Shown here one piece after another: positions 26,390 through 35,830 of a stretch of 64,000 nucleotides of DNA. The DNA comes from Alphaproteobacteria bacterium (GTDB lineage Bacteria; Pseudomonadota; Alphaproteobacteria; CAAHEQ01; UBA3637). The notes beneath the pieces were generated by a model. The model ran no database searches, was not told the DNA's origin, and saw nothing but the letters and a program-made list of their open reading frames with translations. Where the stretch lies: the NCBI GenBank assembly GCA_017962565.1, contig JAGCVC010000020.1, forward strand, positions 1 through 64,000. The letters are read 5' to 3'. Positions within the stretch are counted from its first letter, which is position 1; every line of letters begins with the position of its first letter. A program made the translations under genes and the position numbers.

Positions 26390-28612
26390 TTATTTTTCCT
26401 TTTCCAATTTTTTTGGCTTTAAAATAATTGTTGCCAAAGGCGGTATAGTTAAATTTAGTGCGTAATCTTTAAAATTCCAACCCGGTTGAACAGTTTTTAA
26501 ATCTCCCTTATTTAAAACATCTCCACCACCGTACTTCAAATTATCAGAATTGAATATTTCCGTGTAGATACCCGCCCTGTTCACACCGACCTTATAGTCA
26601 TGCAAAGGCACCGGTGTAAAATTAGAAACACAAACCAAAAAATCATCCGGATCTTTTGATTTACGCATAAAAGAAATTACGCTATGTTCAACATCCGCAC
26701 CATCGATCCATTCAAAACCATCCTCTTCAAAATCTAATTGGTGTAAAGCAGGCTCCGTTCTGTGCAATTCGTTTAAATCCTTAACCAATTTTTGTATGCC
26801 CCTGTGATCTGAATTAGATAATAAATTCCAAGATAAACTGTCGTCATAACGCCATTCATGATCCTGAGCAAATTCATCCCCCATAAATAAAAGCTGTTTT
26901 CCGGGATGCGCATACATGAATGTAAAGTAAGCCCTCAAATTAGCAAACTTTTGCCACCTGTCACCCGTCATTTTGTCAATCAAAGGTCCTTTTCCATGTA
27001 CGACTTCATCATGTGACAAAGGCAAAACAAAATTTTCATTAAAAGCATATACAAAACTGAATGTCATTTCGGATTGGTGATATTTACGATAAACAGATTC
27101 TCTGTGCATATATTGCAAAGTATCGTTCATCCATCCCATATTCCATTTAAAAGTAAAGCCCAGACCGCCAACGTAAGTTGGTCTGGACACCATCGGCCAT
27201 GAAGTTGACTCTTCCGCAAAAGTAACCGCTCCCGAATTTTCGGCATATACCCATTCATTCAATCGGCGCAAAAGTGAAATGGCTTCTATATTTTCATGCC
27301 CGCCATATTGATTTGGAATCCACTCTCCCGCCTTTCTGCCATAGTCCAAATAAAGCATACTTGCCACAGCATCCACACGCAAACCGTCAATATGATATTC
27401 CCTTATCCAAAAAAGCGCATTTGCAAGCAAAAAGTTAGCAACTTCATTCCGTCCGTAATTATAAATTTTTGTTCCCCAATCTTTTTGCTCACCTTTACGA
27501 GAATCGGCATGCTCGTACAAAGCGGTTCCGTCAAAATACTCTAAACCATACGTATCTTTCGGAAAATGTGCCGGCACCCAATCGATGATGACTCCTATAC
27601 CTTCTCGGTGCAGACAATCGACTAAAAATTTGAAATCGTCCGGATTACCATAACGTGCAGTCGGCGCATAAAGACCCAACGTTTGATATCCCCAAGAACC
27701 ATCAAACGGATGTTCTGAAACAGGCAAGAATTCAACATGCGTAAAGCCCATATACTTAACGTATTCAGGTAGTTCAACGGCCAATTCTCGATAAGTCAAG
27801 AAGCGATTACCTTCCAAAGAATTACGCCGCCAAGATCCTAAATGCACTTCATAAATGCTCATAGGTTTGTCTAACGGATTTGTGTTTTCCTTGCGTTGTT
27901 TCATCCATTTTTCATCAGCCCATTGATAACGCTTTGGATTGTAAACGGCAGATGCTGTATTCGGTCGCAATTCAGCTGCAAACCCGACAGGGTCTGCTTT
28001 CAAAGGTAAAACCTGTCCTTTGTTATCAACAATTTCGTATTTATAAAATTCACCTTCGACTAAATTAGGAACAAATATTTCCCAAATACCATGTCCGGCA
28101 CGGTTACGCATCATGTGTCGCCGACCATCCCAAGTATTAAAATTACCGATAACGCTGACACGTTTTGCATTTGGAGCCCATACGGCAAAAAAGACACCAT
28201 CAACACCTTGATGCCTAATTAAATGAGCTCCCAACTTATCATATAAATTCTTGTGTGTCCCTTCGTTTAACAAATATAAATCGAAATCGGATAAAACCGG
28301 CTCAAAACGATAAGGATCTTCCGAAATATAATTGCGCCCATCCAGAAAATAAATGTGCAATTTATATGCGAAAAAATTCGTTGCGTCAGGTAAATTTAAT
28401 TGAAAAAGCCCATAAGAATGGATTTTTTCCATCACTCCAAACACTGTTTTTTCATCATAAGAAATGACTTCTATTTTGTCTGCGCCCGGATAGCAAACAC
28501 GCACGAATAAACCGCCATTATCGGATTTATGCATACCCAAAACAGAGAACGGATCTCCATATCCGTTTGTCATTAAAGAGTGTTTGAAACTTTCAGATAA
28601 ATGTTCTTTCAT
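26390..28612 (-). CDS. glgB: 1,4-alpha-glucan branching enzyme GlgB
   Basis: GlgB introduces alpha-1,6 branches in glycogen. The 740-residue protein has two N-terminal CBM48 domains (long form, about 1-110 and 125-225) and a GH13 barrel: YEVHLGSWRR, EFLPVSEHPFDGSWGYQ, IGVIIDWVPAHFPKD, DGLRVDAVASMLYLDY (nucleophile Asp), TFAEESTSWP (acid Glu) and LPLSHDEVVHGKG. Signal-free and cytosolic. It opens the glgB-glgX unit. Synthesis genes glgA and glgC are not in the window. Confidence 0.97.
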   Translation of the reverse strand: MKEHLSESFKHSLMTNGYGDPFSVLGMHKSDNGGLFVRVCYPGADKIEVISYDEKTVFGVMEKIHSYGLFQLNLPDATNFFAYKLHIYFLDGRNYISEDPYRFEPVLSDFDLYLLNEGTHKNLYDKLGAHLIRHQGVDGVFFAVWAPNAKRVSVIGNFNTWDGRRHMMRNRAGHGIWEIFVPNLVEGEFYKYEIVDNKGQVLPLKADPVGFAAELRPNTASAVYNPKRYQWADEKWMKQRKENTNPLDKPMSIYEVHLGSWRRNSLEGNRFLTYRELAVELPEYVKYMGFTHVEFLPVSEHPFDGSWGYQTLGLYAPTARYGNPDDFKFLVDCLHREGIGVIIDWVPAHFPKDTYGLEYFDGTALYEHADSRKGEQKDWGTKIYNYGRNEVANFLLANALFWIREYHIDGLRVDAVASMLYLDYGRKAGEWIPNQYGGHENIEAISLLRRLNEWVYAENSGAVTFAEESTSWPMVSRPTYVGGLGFTFKWNMGWMNDTLQYMHRESVYRKYHQSEMTFSFVYAFNENFVLPLSHDEVVHGKGPLIDKMTGDRWQKFANLRAYFTFMYAHPGKQLLFMGDEFAQDHEWRYDDSLSWNLLSNSDHRGIQKLVKDLNELHRTEPALHQLDFEEDGFEWIDGADVEHSVISFMRKSKDPDDFLVCVSNFTPVPLHDYKVGVNRAGIYTEIFNSDNLKYGGGDVLNKGDLKTVQPGWNFKDYALNLTIPPLATIILKPKKLEKEK

Positions 28613-28675
28613 TTTTCTCCCTTTTTCCCCTATATAACACGGAAGAAAAGTTTTTTAAAGCATAAAATTTATTTT

Positions 28676-29257
28676 TTATTCTTCTCTTTGAACCGGCTTT
28701 TCGTCTGAAACAACCTGTTTTTCAATTTTTACACGATGAACTCTTCTTTTGGAAAAAGTTTTCTTATCTGAATGGTCATGCTGTGCTTCGGCATCTTCTA
28801 CCCTATCACAAGTATTTGGTTTGGCTGCCGCTTCTGCACCCGATACATCAGATTCCAAAACCAACATTCCGCATTCATTTGTTTCAACCTGTTCCTTCTG
28901 AACTTCTGAAGCCTCTTGCAAAGTTGCTGTATTTTCGTCTGAAGCATTCTCCACAACTTCTTGTTCGACAAATTCATGTTGTTGTCTTGGGGCATCATTC
29001 GCTGTAGCAATTTCTAGCATACGAATATAATGTTCCGCATATTGCATATATGTTTCATATAACACACGATCATCATCAGCTCTGGCATCTTTTGCCAATG
29101 ATGTATATTTTTCAATTAACTGAGCTGCTATACCGCGAATTCGACCGGCAGGGCCGCAACTATCAAAAACAGTATTTCGAGTAATACCATTTGAACGCCG
29201 ATTATTTTGGCGTGCATGACGTCCGTTAGAACGATTCTTATTTGAATTTTGTTTCAT
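28676..29257 (-). CDS. DUF4167 protein
   Basis: The first half of this 193-residue protein is the DUF4167 domain: a basic, asparagine/arginine-rich start (RSNGRHARQNNRRSNG), then NTVFDSCGPAGRIRGIAAQL, EKYTSLAKDARADDDRVLYE and YMQYAEHYIRML. The rest is acidic and low-complexity, ending in a basic tail. The domain is nearly confined to alphaproteobacteria, and the arginine-rich start suggests RNA or DNA binding, but the function is not established. It is transcribed divergently from lpxC with its own promoter. Confidence 0.87.
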   Translation of the reverse strand: MKQNSNKNRSNGRHARQNNRRSNGITRNTVFDSCGPAGRIRGIAAQLIEKYTSLAKDARADDDRVLYETYMQYAEHYIRMLEIATANDAPRQQHEFVEQEVVENASDENTATLQEASEVQKEQVETNECGMLVLESDVSGAEAAAKPNTCDRVEDAEAQHDHSDKKTFSKRRVHRVKIEKQVVSDEKPVQREE

Positions 29258-29337
29258 TATTTTATAACCAATTTTTGCTTAAAAATTAAAGGGTATCTAA
29301 ACCCACAAAACACTCCCTGGTGTTTCCTTACGTTATA

Positions 29338-29365
29338 ACTATAACAAAATTGTAAATTTTTGCAA
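29338..29365 (-). promoter_or_regulatory. Promoter of the DUF4167 gene
   Basis: On the minus strand TTGCAA, 16-nt spacer and TATAGT. The predicted leader is about 75 nt and shows no clear Shine-Dalgarno before the ATG. Confidence 0.55.
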
Positions 29366-29479
29366 GTATTTTTTTGTAATTTTCGAAAATGTAACACTTT
29401 GTAAGAATCTTTGATTTGATGTTTACATACAAAACGAATATTCTGAACCAAGCATTATAAACAAAAAAGGACTTTTAAA

Positions 29480-30361
29480 ATGACATATAAATTTTGCGAA
29501 CATACTTTTAAAAACACTATTCAGGCCACAGGCGTAGGCATCCATTCAGGTGCTCCGGCAACCATTATTTTAAGCCCCGCCCCTGTTGGAACAGGAATTG
29601 TTTTTAGGCGTTCGGATATTACAGACAAAAACAATGTTATTCCGGCCGATTATTTGCATGTAGCAGACACACGCCTTTGTTCTTGTTTTGCTAATGAAGC
29701 CGGTGTTTCGGTTTCCACAGCCGAACACTTAATGGGGGCATTAAATGCTTTTGAAATCACAAATGCTTTTATTGACATAAACGGGCCGGAAATTCCGATT
29801 ATGGACGGCAGTGCAAACGACTTTGTTACCTTGTTTGAAAAAGTCGGCGTTGAAAATCAAGATGCGCCACAAAAGGCTTTGAAAATCAAAAAAGAAGTTG
29901 TTTTTACTGACGATAAAGGTATTTCGGTTTCCTTCACTCCCGCTCAAAAAAATCTGACAATCGATTTTGAAATCGACTTTGCCGCACAAGCAATCGGGCA
30001 TCAGGCTTTTATCTTTACTTTATCCTTGGATGACTTCAAAAAAGAAATCGGTTTTGCACGTACGTTTGGTCAAATGCAAGAAGTGCAAATGCTTCATCAG
30101 ATGGGATTGGGACGTGGCGGTTCATTGGACAATACCGTTATTGTTGATAATGATAAAATTTTAAACCCGAACGGGCTTCGTGACAAATTGGAATTTGTCC
30201 GCCATAAAATTTTGGATACAGTCGGTGACTTATATCAAGCCGGCATGCCCATTATCGGTTATTTCAAAGGACGTAAATCCGGACATTATCACAACAATAT
30301 GATTTTGCGTGAAGTATTTAAAAATCCGGAAAATTATGAAATTATCGATTTAAACCAATAA
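29480..30361 (+). CDS. lpxC: UDP-3-O-acyl-N-acetylglucosamine deacetylase
   Basis: LpxC carries out the committed deacetylation of lipid A synthesis using zinc. All 293 residues fit: GVGIHSGAPATI at the start, zinc ligand His83 in STAEHLMGAL, then His242 and Asp246 in RHKILDTVGDL, matching H79, H238 and D242 of E. coli, and the late GHYHNN with the catalytic histidine region. The organism therefore makes lipid A and has a standard Gram-negative outer membrane. AAAAAAGGACTTTTAAA precedes the ATG. It is convergent with mutY with only 3 nt between the stops. Confidence 0.97.
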   Translation: MTYKFCEHTFKNTIQATGVGIHSGAPATIILSPAPVGTGIVFRRSDITDKNNVIPADYLHVADTRLCSCFANEAGVSVSTAEHLMGALNAFEITNAFIDINGPEIPIMDGSANDFVTLFEKVGVENQDAPQKALKIKKEVVFTDDKGISVSFTPAQKNLTIDFEIDFAAQAIGHQAFIFTLSLDDFKKEIGFARTFGQMQEVQMLHQMGLGRGGSLDNTVIVDNDKILNPNGLRDKLEFVRHKILDTVGDLYQAGMPIIGYFKGRKSGHYHNNMILREVFKNPENYEIIDLNQ

Positions 30362-30364
30362 TAA

Positions 30365-31366
30365 TCAAAGCATCGCTTTAACGACTTTTTTCATTAACGT
30401 AGAAAGCGCATAATCTTTTAAATTCTTCGGCTGAACAAACAATCCTGTTTGTTTGACATTATGGGCAATATAAATGTCAGCCGTATAGTCTATATGTGTA
30501 AAGACGTGGTGAATTTTTTTACCCTGCTTTTTCCATTTTTCATCAAAAGGCGGTTCCACACTTTCTATATTCCAAGGGAATTCGAACAAACCGGAAAGTA
30601 AGCCTTTATCTCTTTTGGTCAAAAGTAAAGCACCTTTATCATCAAAAGCCAAAAATATAGCCCCATGAGCTTTTCGTTTTTGAAGTTTTTTTATCTTTGG
30701 AACTTCATTTTGAATACCTTGTTTTGCCGCAATACAGTTTTTATTCCACGGACAACTCAAACACAATGGGTTTTGCGGTTTACAAACCGTTGCGCCCAGG
30801 TCCATAATGGCCGAAGCATAATCTGCACCACGTGTTTTTGAGGTTAACTGTTGAGCCAACGGATAAATAATATCTTTATCGACTTCTTGCATTAAACCGC
30901 ATAATCTGGCAACAACTCTGATGACATTTCCATCCACAACTGTTTCCGGTTGATTAAATGCAAAAGCACATATACTGGAAGCCGTATAAGGGCCAATCCC
31001 CGGAAGTTTTAATAATTCTTCTCGCTTTGTCGGAAATTTTCCTTGATACTTATCCATTAAAACACAAGCACATTCATGTAACTTTTTTGCTCTGGTGTAA
31101 TAACCTAATCCTTGCCAAGCGTGTAAAACATCATCTATATCAGCTTTTGCCAAACTTTCTAATGTCGGAAAATGCTTCATCCAACGCAAAAAATAATCCA
31201 TCACTGTCACAACTGTTGTCTGTTGCAACATAATTTCCGAAATCCAAACAGGATAAGGATTCGGTGCAGCACCTCTAAATCGCCACGGCATTTGCCGTCC
31301 GTTTTCATCATACCAATCCAATAATTTTTGCGTTAATTCAATTTTATTTGAATTCATAACCGTCAT
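30365..31366 (-). CDS. mutY: A/G-specific adenine DNA glycosylase MutY
   Basis: MutY removes adenine mispaired with 8-oxoguanine. The 333-residue protein has RQMPWR at its start, ISEIMLQQTTVVTVMDYF with the catalytic glutamate, the helix-hairpin-helix LPGIGPYTASSI, VVDGNVIRVVAR with the catalytic aspartate, the iron-sulfur loop CKPQNPLCLSCPWNKNC, and a C-terminal Nudix-like 8-oxoG recognition domain (about 225-333). The start overlaps the upstream membrane-protein gene by about 20 nt; a second ATG three codons on is also possible. Confidence 0.95.
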   Translation of the reverse strand: MTVMNSNKIELTQKLLDWYDENGRQMPWRFRGAAPNPYPVWISEIMLQQTTVVTVMDYFLRWMKHFPTLESLAKADIDDVLHAWQGLGYYTRAKKLHECACVLMDKYQGKFPTKREELLKLPGIGPYTASSICAFAFNQPETVVDGNVIRVVARLCGLMQEVDKDIIYPLAQQLTSKTRGADYASAIMDLGATVCKPQNPLCLSCPWNKNCIAAKQGIQNEVPKIKKLQKRKAHGAIFLAFDDKGALLLTKRDKGLLSGLFEFPWNIESVEPPFDEKWKKQGKKIHHVFTHIDYTADIYIAHNVKQTGLFVQPKNLKDYALSTLMKKVVKAML

Positions 31367-32111
31367 AAACTATTCGTGTCAAATAAAGTTGAAAGTTTTT
31401 TCTGAGTTTTACTTCTTCTCTTTTGGTAGGTATTGTTTCACCAGAAGATAACGCCGTTTTGAATCTGTATTCACCATCTTTACTTTCCACAGTATCCCAA
31501 TCAATCAAAAATCCTTCCAGATAAATATTTTTATTTTCAGGGTGTTCTGGTAAGGTACTCACCGCTTTTTCAATAGCTTTGTTTGCAGGAATTATATGGT
31601 AATTGTTAACATGACATTCTTCTTCTTTTATCTCTTTCCCGCATTTTACGTACGAAACCTCTGTTTGATCAAAATCGCATTTAATTGGAGCCAAACTCGC
31701 CTTTTTTCCCCAAACAACGCTTATATTATCCGGAGAAATATCCATATACGTTTTTTTATCTTCATCACTAAAATTGGCAAGACTGTAATTTATAAAATCT
31801 CTGTTAGTCTTGTGAGCAGCAAAAATTCCGGATACAGAATATTTCTTTTTAGCAACTTTATAAATTACATGTCCCTTTACATCAACTGCTTTTCCCGCAC
31901 TGTAATCAAAGTAATCCTCAATAACTTCGTTATTTTCATATACTTCTACGACATGCTCTTCACCATAGAGTTTTCTGCGGACAAAAGACTCCAATCCGGC
32001 AAATTTCCAAACCGAAAAGTATACAATTAAAAGAAGTAAAAATAATTTTAAAAGCGCATATTTTTCCACACTGAAAAAATTTTTCAATCGCAAAAAGAAA
32101 AGAGGTGGCAT
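31344..32111 (-). CDS. Membrane-anchored protein, paralogue of the upstream gene
   Basis: This 255-residue protein has one membrane segment at about residues 20-38 and a ~210-residue, probably extracytoplasmic, domain. It shares with the preceding gene product the order Y.(V/L)SGI, D...S(V)VWGK, NYHIIPAN, a (V/L)EG(F/Y)L..W segment, an SAL.S stretch and the C-terminal QLYLT...YDGY.F. This resembles an uncharacterised proteobacterial envelope family with an '...HLIPA...' motif; I cannot name it. It belongs to the AAA+ operon and overlaps mutY. GAAAGG precedes the start. Confidence 0.75.
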   Translation of the reverse strand: MPPLFFLRLKNFFSVEKYALLKLFLLLLIVYFSVWKFAGLESFVRRKLYGEEHVVEVYENNEVIEDYFDYSAGKAVDVKGHVIYKVAKKKYSVSGIFAAHKTNRDFINYSLANFSDEDKKTYMDISPDNISVVWGKKASLAPIKCDFDQTEVSYVKCGKEIKEEECHVNNYHIIPANKAIEKAVSTLPEHPENKNIYLEGFLIDWDTVESKDGEYRFKTALSSGETIPTKREEVKLRKNFQLYLTRIVYDGYEFK

Positions 32112-32138
32112 GTTTTTTTCCTTTCTATAATTTTATTG

Positions 32139-32897
32139 TCATTCAAAAGTATAACCATCATAAATAAATTTTGTCAAGTAAAGTTGATAACAAAGTCCTG
32201 TTTTTCTTCCACCGGCCTTCTGATGAGATACCGTATGGGAGTCAAGAGCACTCTCCATTTTCAAATCTTTATAATCCCCTGTTCCATACCAATATGTCAA
32301 ATAACCTTCAACATAAATCGGGACTCTTTTTGACTCCGGCAATATAGATAAAGCCTTGTCCAATCTTTCATTTGCGGGAATGATATGGAAATTATTGTTT
32401 TCCTCTTCTGAAAAATAACAAGCAGTTTTCCAAGAATACGAAGCTCCGTTCAATTCATGAGTAATTTTTATTTTTTTCAAATTACTCGGTTGAGCCGTTT
32501 TTCCCCAAAAAATTGTTAAATCATGCGATGCTATTTGATTATAGATTTCGCCTTCTTTTCCATATATATTCCAAAAATGTTTTTTCCAAAAACTTGTATT
32601 ATCATCATGATAAACCAATATCCCGGACAAAGCATACTTTCTTTTAAAAGACCTTAAGACCGGATAGCCGTTAAAATTATCGGGTTCTAATGCACCATCA
32701 TAATCCAAAATTTGTTCCTTCTCCCAAATGGTAAGAGTTTGAACCGTTGGCTTACCGTAAAGACGCTTATAAGTAAAAGTTCTGATACCTAAATAATTCC
32801 AACTTATCCATAAAACCAAGAAAACTCCTAAAAACAACTTTAAAAGATATTTTCCGTTAATGCGCAGAATAAAAAGAAGTTTTCTGAAAAAGATCAT
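32139..32897 (-). CDS. Membrane-anchored protein, paralogue of the downstream gene
   Basis: Of 252 residues, about 18-36 form the only membrane segment; the rest is a soluble domain with YALSGILVYHDD, HDLTIFWGKTA, NFHIIPANERLDKAL, VEGYLTYWYG and CYQLYLTKFIYDGYTFE. The pairing with 31344-32111 clearly reflects tandem duplication followed by wide divergence. Its ATG follows the stop of the ClpB-like gene directly, so it is translated from the same message. This suggests the AAA+ protein and the two envelope proteins work together, which is inference. Confidence 0.75.
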   Translation of the reverse strand: MIFFRKLLFILRINGKYLLKLFLGVFLVLWISWNYLGIRTFTYKRLYGKPTVQTLTIWEKEQILDYDGALEPDNFNGYPVLRSFKRKYALSGILVYHDDNTSFWKKHFWNIYGKEGEIYNQIASHDLTIFWGKTAQPSNLKKIKITHELNGASYSWKTACYFSEEENNNFHIIPANERLDKALSILPESKRVPIYVEGYLTYWYGTGDYKDLKMESALDSHTVSHQKAGGRKTGLCYQLYLTKFIYDGYTFE

Positions 32898-34622
32898 CTA
32901 GTCCCCTTTTTTTGCGAACATTTGGACTTTCTTGCCGGTAGCATCCATTGTAACCAAAACATCTTGTCCGGGCTTTACTTTGCCCTGCATAATCAAAAAA
33001 GCCAGCTTGTTTTCGATTTGGTGTTGCAACAATCGCTTCAAAGCACGAACACCGAATTTTGAAGTGTACACTTCATCAACAAACCATGCTTTTGCTTTAT
33101 CGTCCACGGTTACGTTGTATCCGACATTTTTTGCCCGTTTCAACAACTTATTCAAGTGAATATTGATAACTTTTGCCAAATCTTCTTCCGTCAACTGGTG
33201 GAAAGTCACAATATCATCGATACGGTTTAAAAATTCAGGTCTGAAGTAATTTGTCAAAACGTCCATACGCTGATAAGTCGGTAAATCAGATGCAACGTTA
33301 GAAGTCATAATGATAATCGTGTTTCTGAAATCGACATGAGTTCCTTTACTGTCCGTCAAGCGCCCTTCATCCAAAACCTGCAACAACAAAGTCAAAATAT
33401 CCGGATGCGCTTTTTCGATTTCATCGAACAAAACGACTTGGAAAGGCTTTAAACGAACGCCCTCGGTTAAAATACCGCCCAATTCAAAGCCTGGAGTTCC
33501 GGGAGGCGGACCAATCAAACGTGTTACGGAATTTTTTTCCATATATTCGGACATATCCAAACGCAACATAGCCGTTTCTTCGTTGAACATAAATTCAGCC
33601 AAGGATTTTGCCAATTCCGTTTTACCGATACCGGTTGCACCGATGAACAAGAAAGAACCAATCGGTCGATTCGGATCTTGCAAACCGGAACGTGAACGCC
33701 GTAGCGAATCGGACACAACCTTCACGGCTTCGTTTTGCCCAATCACACGCGCATGCAAAAATTCTTCAGCCAAAGCCAAACGTTTTTGGTCTTCCAAATC
33801 GACTTTTTCCAAAGGAATTCCCGTCCATGCGGAAATTGTCCGCATAGCATGTTCCACGGTCAATGTTTTATTTTCGCTTTTATCCATCAAAATCAAACTG
33901 GAAGCATCATCCAACAAGTCGATTGCCTTTTCGGGCAAATATCTTTGCTTAATGTAACGATGCGCCAAATTAACGGAAGCTTTAACAACATCATCCGGAA
34001 TAGTCACGCCGTAATGTTCTTCAAATTGCGCTTTTTGATTAGAAACAATTTCAATTGCTTCATCAACTGTCGGTTCTTCCAAAAACAAAGTTTGGAACTT
34101 GCCGAGCAAAGCAATATCTTTTTCCACATAAGCGCGATAGGACAAAGGATCCGATTCCAAAATACATCTGACGGAACCTTCCAATATTTTTAATTTTAAA
34201 AACTTAGCCGGTTCGATATTTTCCGGATTGATGTCTGTCCGAACAATCAAGCTGACATCCTTTGCATATAAAATCTTTTTACCACCGGAAGCATAAATAT
34301 CTTCAAAAATCTGTTTTAAAATGAACGAATATTCCTCATCCGTTTTGGTGTCCAACATAATAGCGGCAACATCCACACCGACAACTTCGATTTTTTTAAA
34401 TACAGTCGGAGCCGCATCAGATGCTATAAAGTTAATTAACCCTTCAATCAACGCGGTTTTTCCAATACCGGAAGGCCCCATAACCAAAGGATTATTATTG
34501 TTTTTACGCAACAAAATGTGAACCAAACGATTAACTTCATCGTCACGTCCGACAAGTTGTGTCAATTGCCCTGCTTGTGCTTTTTTTGTATAATTGATAA
34601 CATATTTTGAAATGTCAGTCAT
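32898..34622 (-). CDS. ClpB/ClpA-like AAA+ protein with degenerate first ATPase domain
   Basis: The 574-residue protein contains two AAA+ modules but lacks the ClpB N-domain and the coiled-coil M-domain. D1 (about 20-280) keeps Walker A GPSGIGKTA, but Walker B is ILYAKDVSLIV instead of the usual F.DE.H, and the arginine-finger site reads ALLGKFQ where ClpB has ALERRFQ. D2 (about 300-574) is intact: GATGIGKTEL, VVLFDEIEKAH, LNRID. No ClpP-binding IGL/IGF loop is visible between MTSN and FRPEFLNRID, so it is unlikely to feed a protease. I start at 34622 (MTDISKYV) after AAAGGGTGG; the open frame extends further upstream but into the divergent LOG gene. Two paralogous membrane proteins follow in the operon. 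Confidence 0.85.
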   Translation of the reverse strand: MTDISKYVINYTKKAQAGQLTQLVGRDDEVNRLVHILLRKNNNNPLVMGPSGIGKTALIEGLINFIASDAAPTVFKKIEVVGVDVAAIMLDTKTDEEYSFILKQIFEDIYASGGKKILYAKDVSLIVRTDINPENIEPAKFLKLKILEGSVRCILESDPLSYRAYVEKDIALLGKFQTLFLEEPTVDEAIEIVSNQKAQFEEHYGVTIPDDVVKASVNLAHRYIKQRYLPEKAIDLLDDASSLILMDKSENKTLTVEHAMRTISAWTGIPLEKVDLEDQKRLALAEEFLHARVIGQNEAVKVVSDSLRRSRSGLQDPNRPIGSFLFIGATGIGKTELAKSLAEFMFNEETAMLRLDMSEYMEKNSVTRLIGPPPGTPGFELGGILTEGVRLKPFQVVLFDEIEKAHPDILTLLLQVLDEGRLTDSKGTHVDFRNTIIIMTSNVASDLPTYQRMDVLTNYFRPEFLNRIDDIVTFHQLTEEDLAKVINIHLNKLLKRAKNVGYNVTVDDKAKAWFVDEVYTSKFGVRALKRLLQHQIENKLAFLIMQGKVKPGQDVLVTMDATGKKVQMFAKKGD

Positions 34623-34713
34623 TCTGCCACCCTTTCGTATTCTACAATATAATTTATATTCCCTTAATAAAAGATTAAGAAATTTCAGATAAGATGATTT
34701 TAGGAGATTAAAA

Positions 34714-35298
34714 ATGACATTCAAAAAAATTACTGTATTTGGTAGTGCATCAAAGACTGTTTCAGCGAAGTATAATGCACAAGCTTTTAAGTTGGGTGAA
34801 TTGATTGCCCGCAACAATTCGACATTGGTTTACGGAGTCGGTGACACAGGAATGATGGGGCAAGTTTTCCATGGCTTGTTGAAAGGATGCGGTGCTGTTC
34901 GTGGTATTACCATACAAAAATTATTGGAGGCACAGTGCGAAAACCCGGATGTGTTCAAAGAAGGTGAAATGGTTGTCGTTCCCGACTTGTCCACACGTAA
35001 ATTTATGATGTTTGATGAAGGCGATATGATGGTCATTTTGCCGGGCGGTTGGGGAACCCTTGATGAGTTAGCTGAATTTTGTGTCATGGTTCAAACCGGA
35101 AAAATCCGCAAAAAACCAATGGTTTTTGTCAACCTGGGCGGTTTTTGGAACCCGATGAAAAAACTGATTAAACAAATGTATAAAGAAGGTTGCCTTAATG
35201 ATAGCCGAATTAATTTTATCGGCTTTGTCAGAAAGGTGGAAAGAGTTATTCCGAAAGCAACCAAAATCGCAAAGAAGTTGGAAAAATTGGAAAAATAA
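34714..35298 (+). CDS. LOG-family nucleotide phosphoribohydrolase
   Basis: The 194-residue Rossmann protein carries the LOG signature: VFGSAS at the first strand, VYGVGDTGMMG, STRKFMMFDEGDMMVILPGGWGTLDELAE with the catalytic PGGxGTxxE, and a final FVNLGGFWNP region. LOG proteins cleave ribose 5-phosphate from nucleoside monophosphates or cytokinin ribotides and are often misnamed lysine decarboxylases. Natural substrate in bacteria is uncertain. AGGAGATTAAAA precedes the ATG. It is divergent from the AAA+ operon and convergent with rpsI across a bidirectional terminator. Confidence 0.9.
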   Translation: MTFKKITVFGSASKTVSAKYNAQAFKLGELIARNNSTLVYGVGDTGMMGQVFHGLLKGCGAVRGITIQKLLEAQCENPDVFKEGEMVVVPDLSTRKFMMFDEGDMMVILPGGWGTLDELAEFCVMVQTGKIRKKPMVFVNLGGFWNPMKKLIKQMYKEGCLNDSRINFIGFVRKVERVIPKATKIAKKLEKLEK

Positions 35299-35317
35299 AA
35301 CATTATACCGAATAAAA

Positions 35318-35347
35318 AAAATCCCCACCGGACTGATGGGGATTTTT
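35318..35347. terminator. Bidirectional terminator between the LOG gene and rpsI
   Basis: AAATCCCCA-CCGGACTGA-TGGGGATTT with A and T tracts on either side, between two convergent genes. Confidence 0.85.
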
Positions 35348-35365
35348 GTAAAGCCAATCCAAAGA

Positions 35366-35830
35366 TTAACGCTTTGAAAACTGGTATCTCTTACGAGCTT
35401 TCGAACGACCTGCTTTCTTACGTTCAACAGCACGGCTATCACGTGTTAAGAAGCCTCCTTGACGCAATGTTTTGTGCAATTCCGGTTCAAATAAATCCAA
35501 ACAACGGGAAATACCATGACGGACAGCACCGGCTTGACCGGATAACCCACCCCCACGAACTGTACAAACAACGTCAAATTGACCTTCACGTGCAGTTGCA
35601 ACAAACGGTTGATTGATAATCATTTGCAAAACAGGACGGCCAAAGTAAGCAACAGAATCTTTTCCGTTAACTTCAATTTTGCCCTTACCCAATTTCAACC
35701 AAACACGAGCAACGGCATCTTTACGTTTGCCGGTTGCATAAGAACGACCTAACTTGTCTTTCTTCGGTTCGCGTTTTACGTTTTCTTCAGGAGCTTGAAC
35801 AGCATTTTTTAAATCTTTTAATTCAGTCAT
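35366..35830 (-). CDS. rpsI: 30S ribosomal protein S9
   Basis: S9 binds the 3' major domain of 16S rRNA, and its basic tail contacts P-site tRNA. The 154-residue protein has [45 protein letters not shown] and the C-terminal [18 protein letters not shown]. Its ~25-residue N-terminal extension is common in alphaproteobacteria. Its ATG overlaps the rplM stop; AAAGGAG lies upstream within rplM. Confidence 0.98.
   Translation of the reverse strand: MTELKDLKNAVQAPEENVKREPKKDKLGRSYATGKRKDAVARVWLKLGKGKIEVNGKDSVAYFGRPVLQMIINQPFVATAREGQFDVVCTVRGGGLSGQAGAVRHGISRCLDLFEPELHKTLRQGGFLTRDSRAVERKKAGRSKARKRYQFSKR

Noticed and set aside
34623-34817. Longer N-terminus for the ClpB-like protein (start at 34817)
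   Set aside because: The extension overlaps the divergent LOG gene and its ribosome site, has no family similarity, and the ATG at 34622 has a good Shine-Dalgarno.
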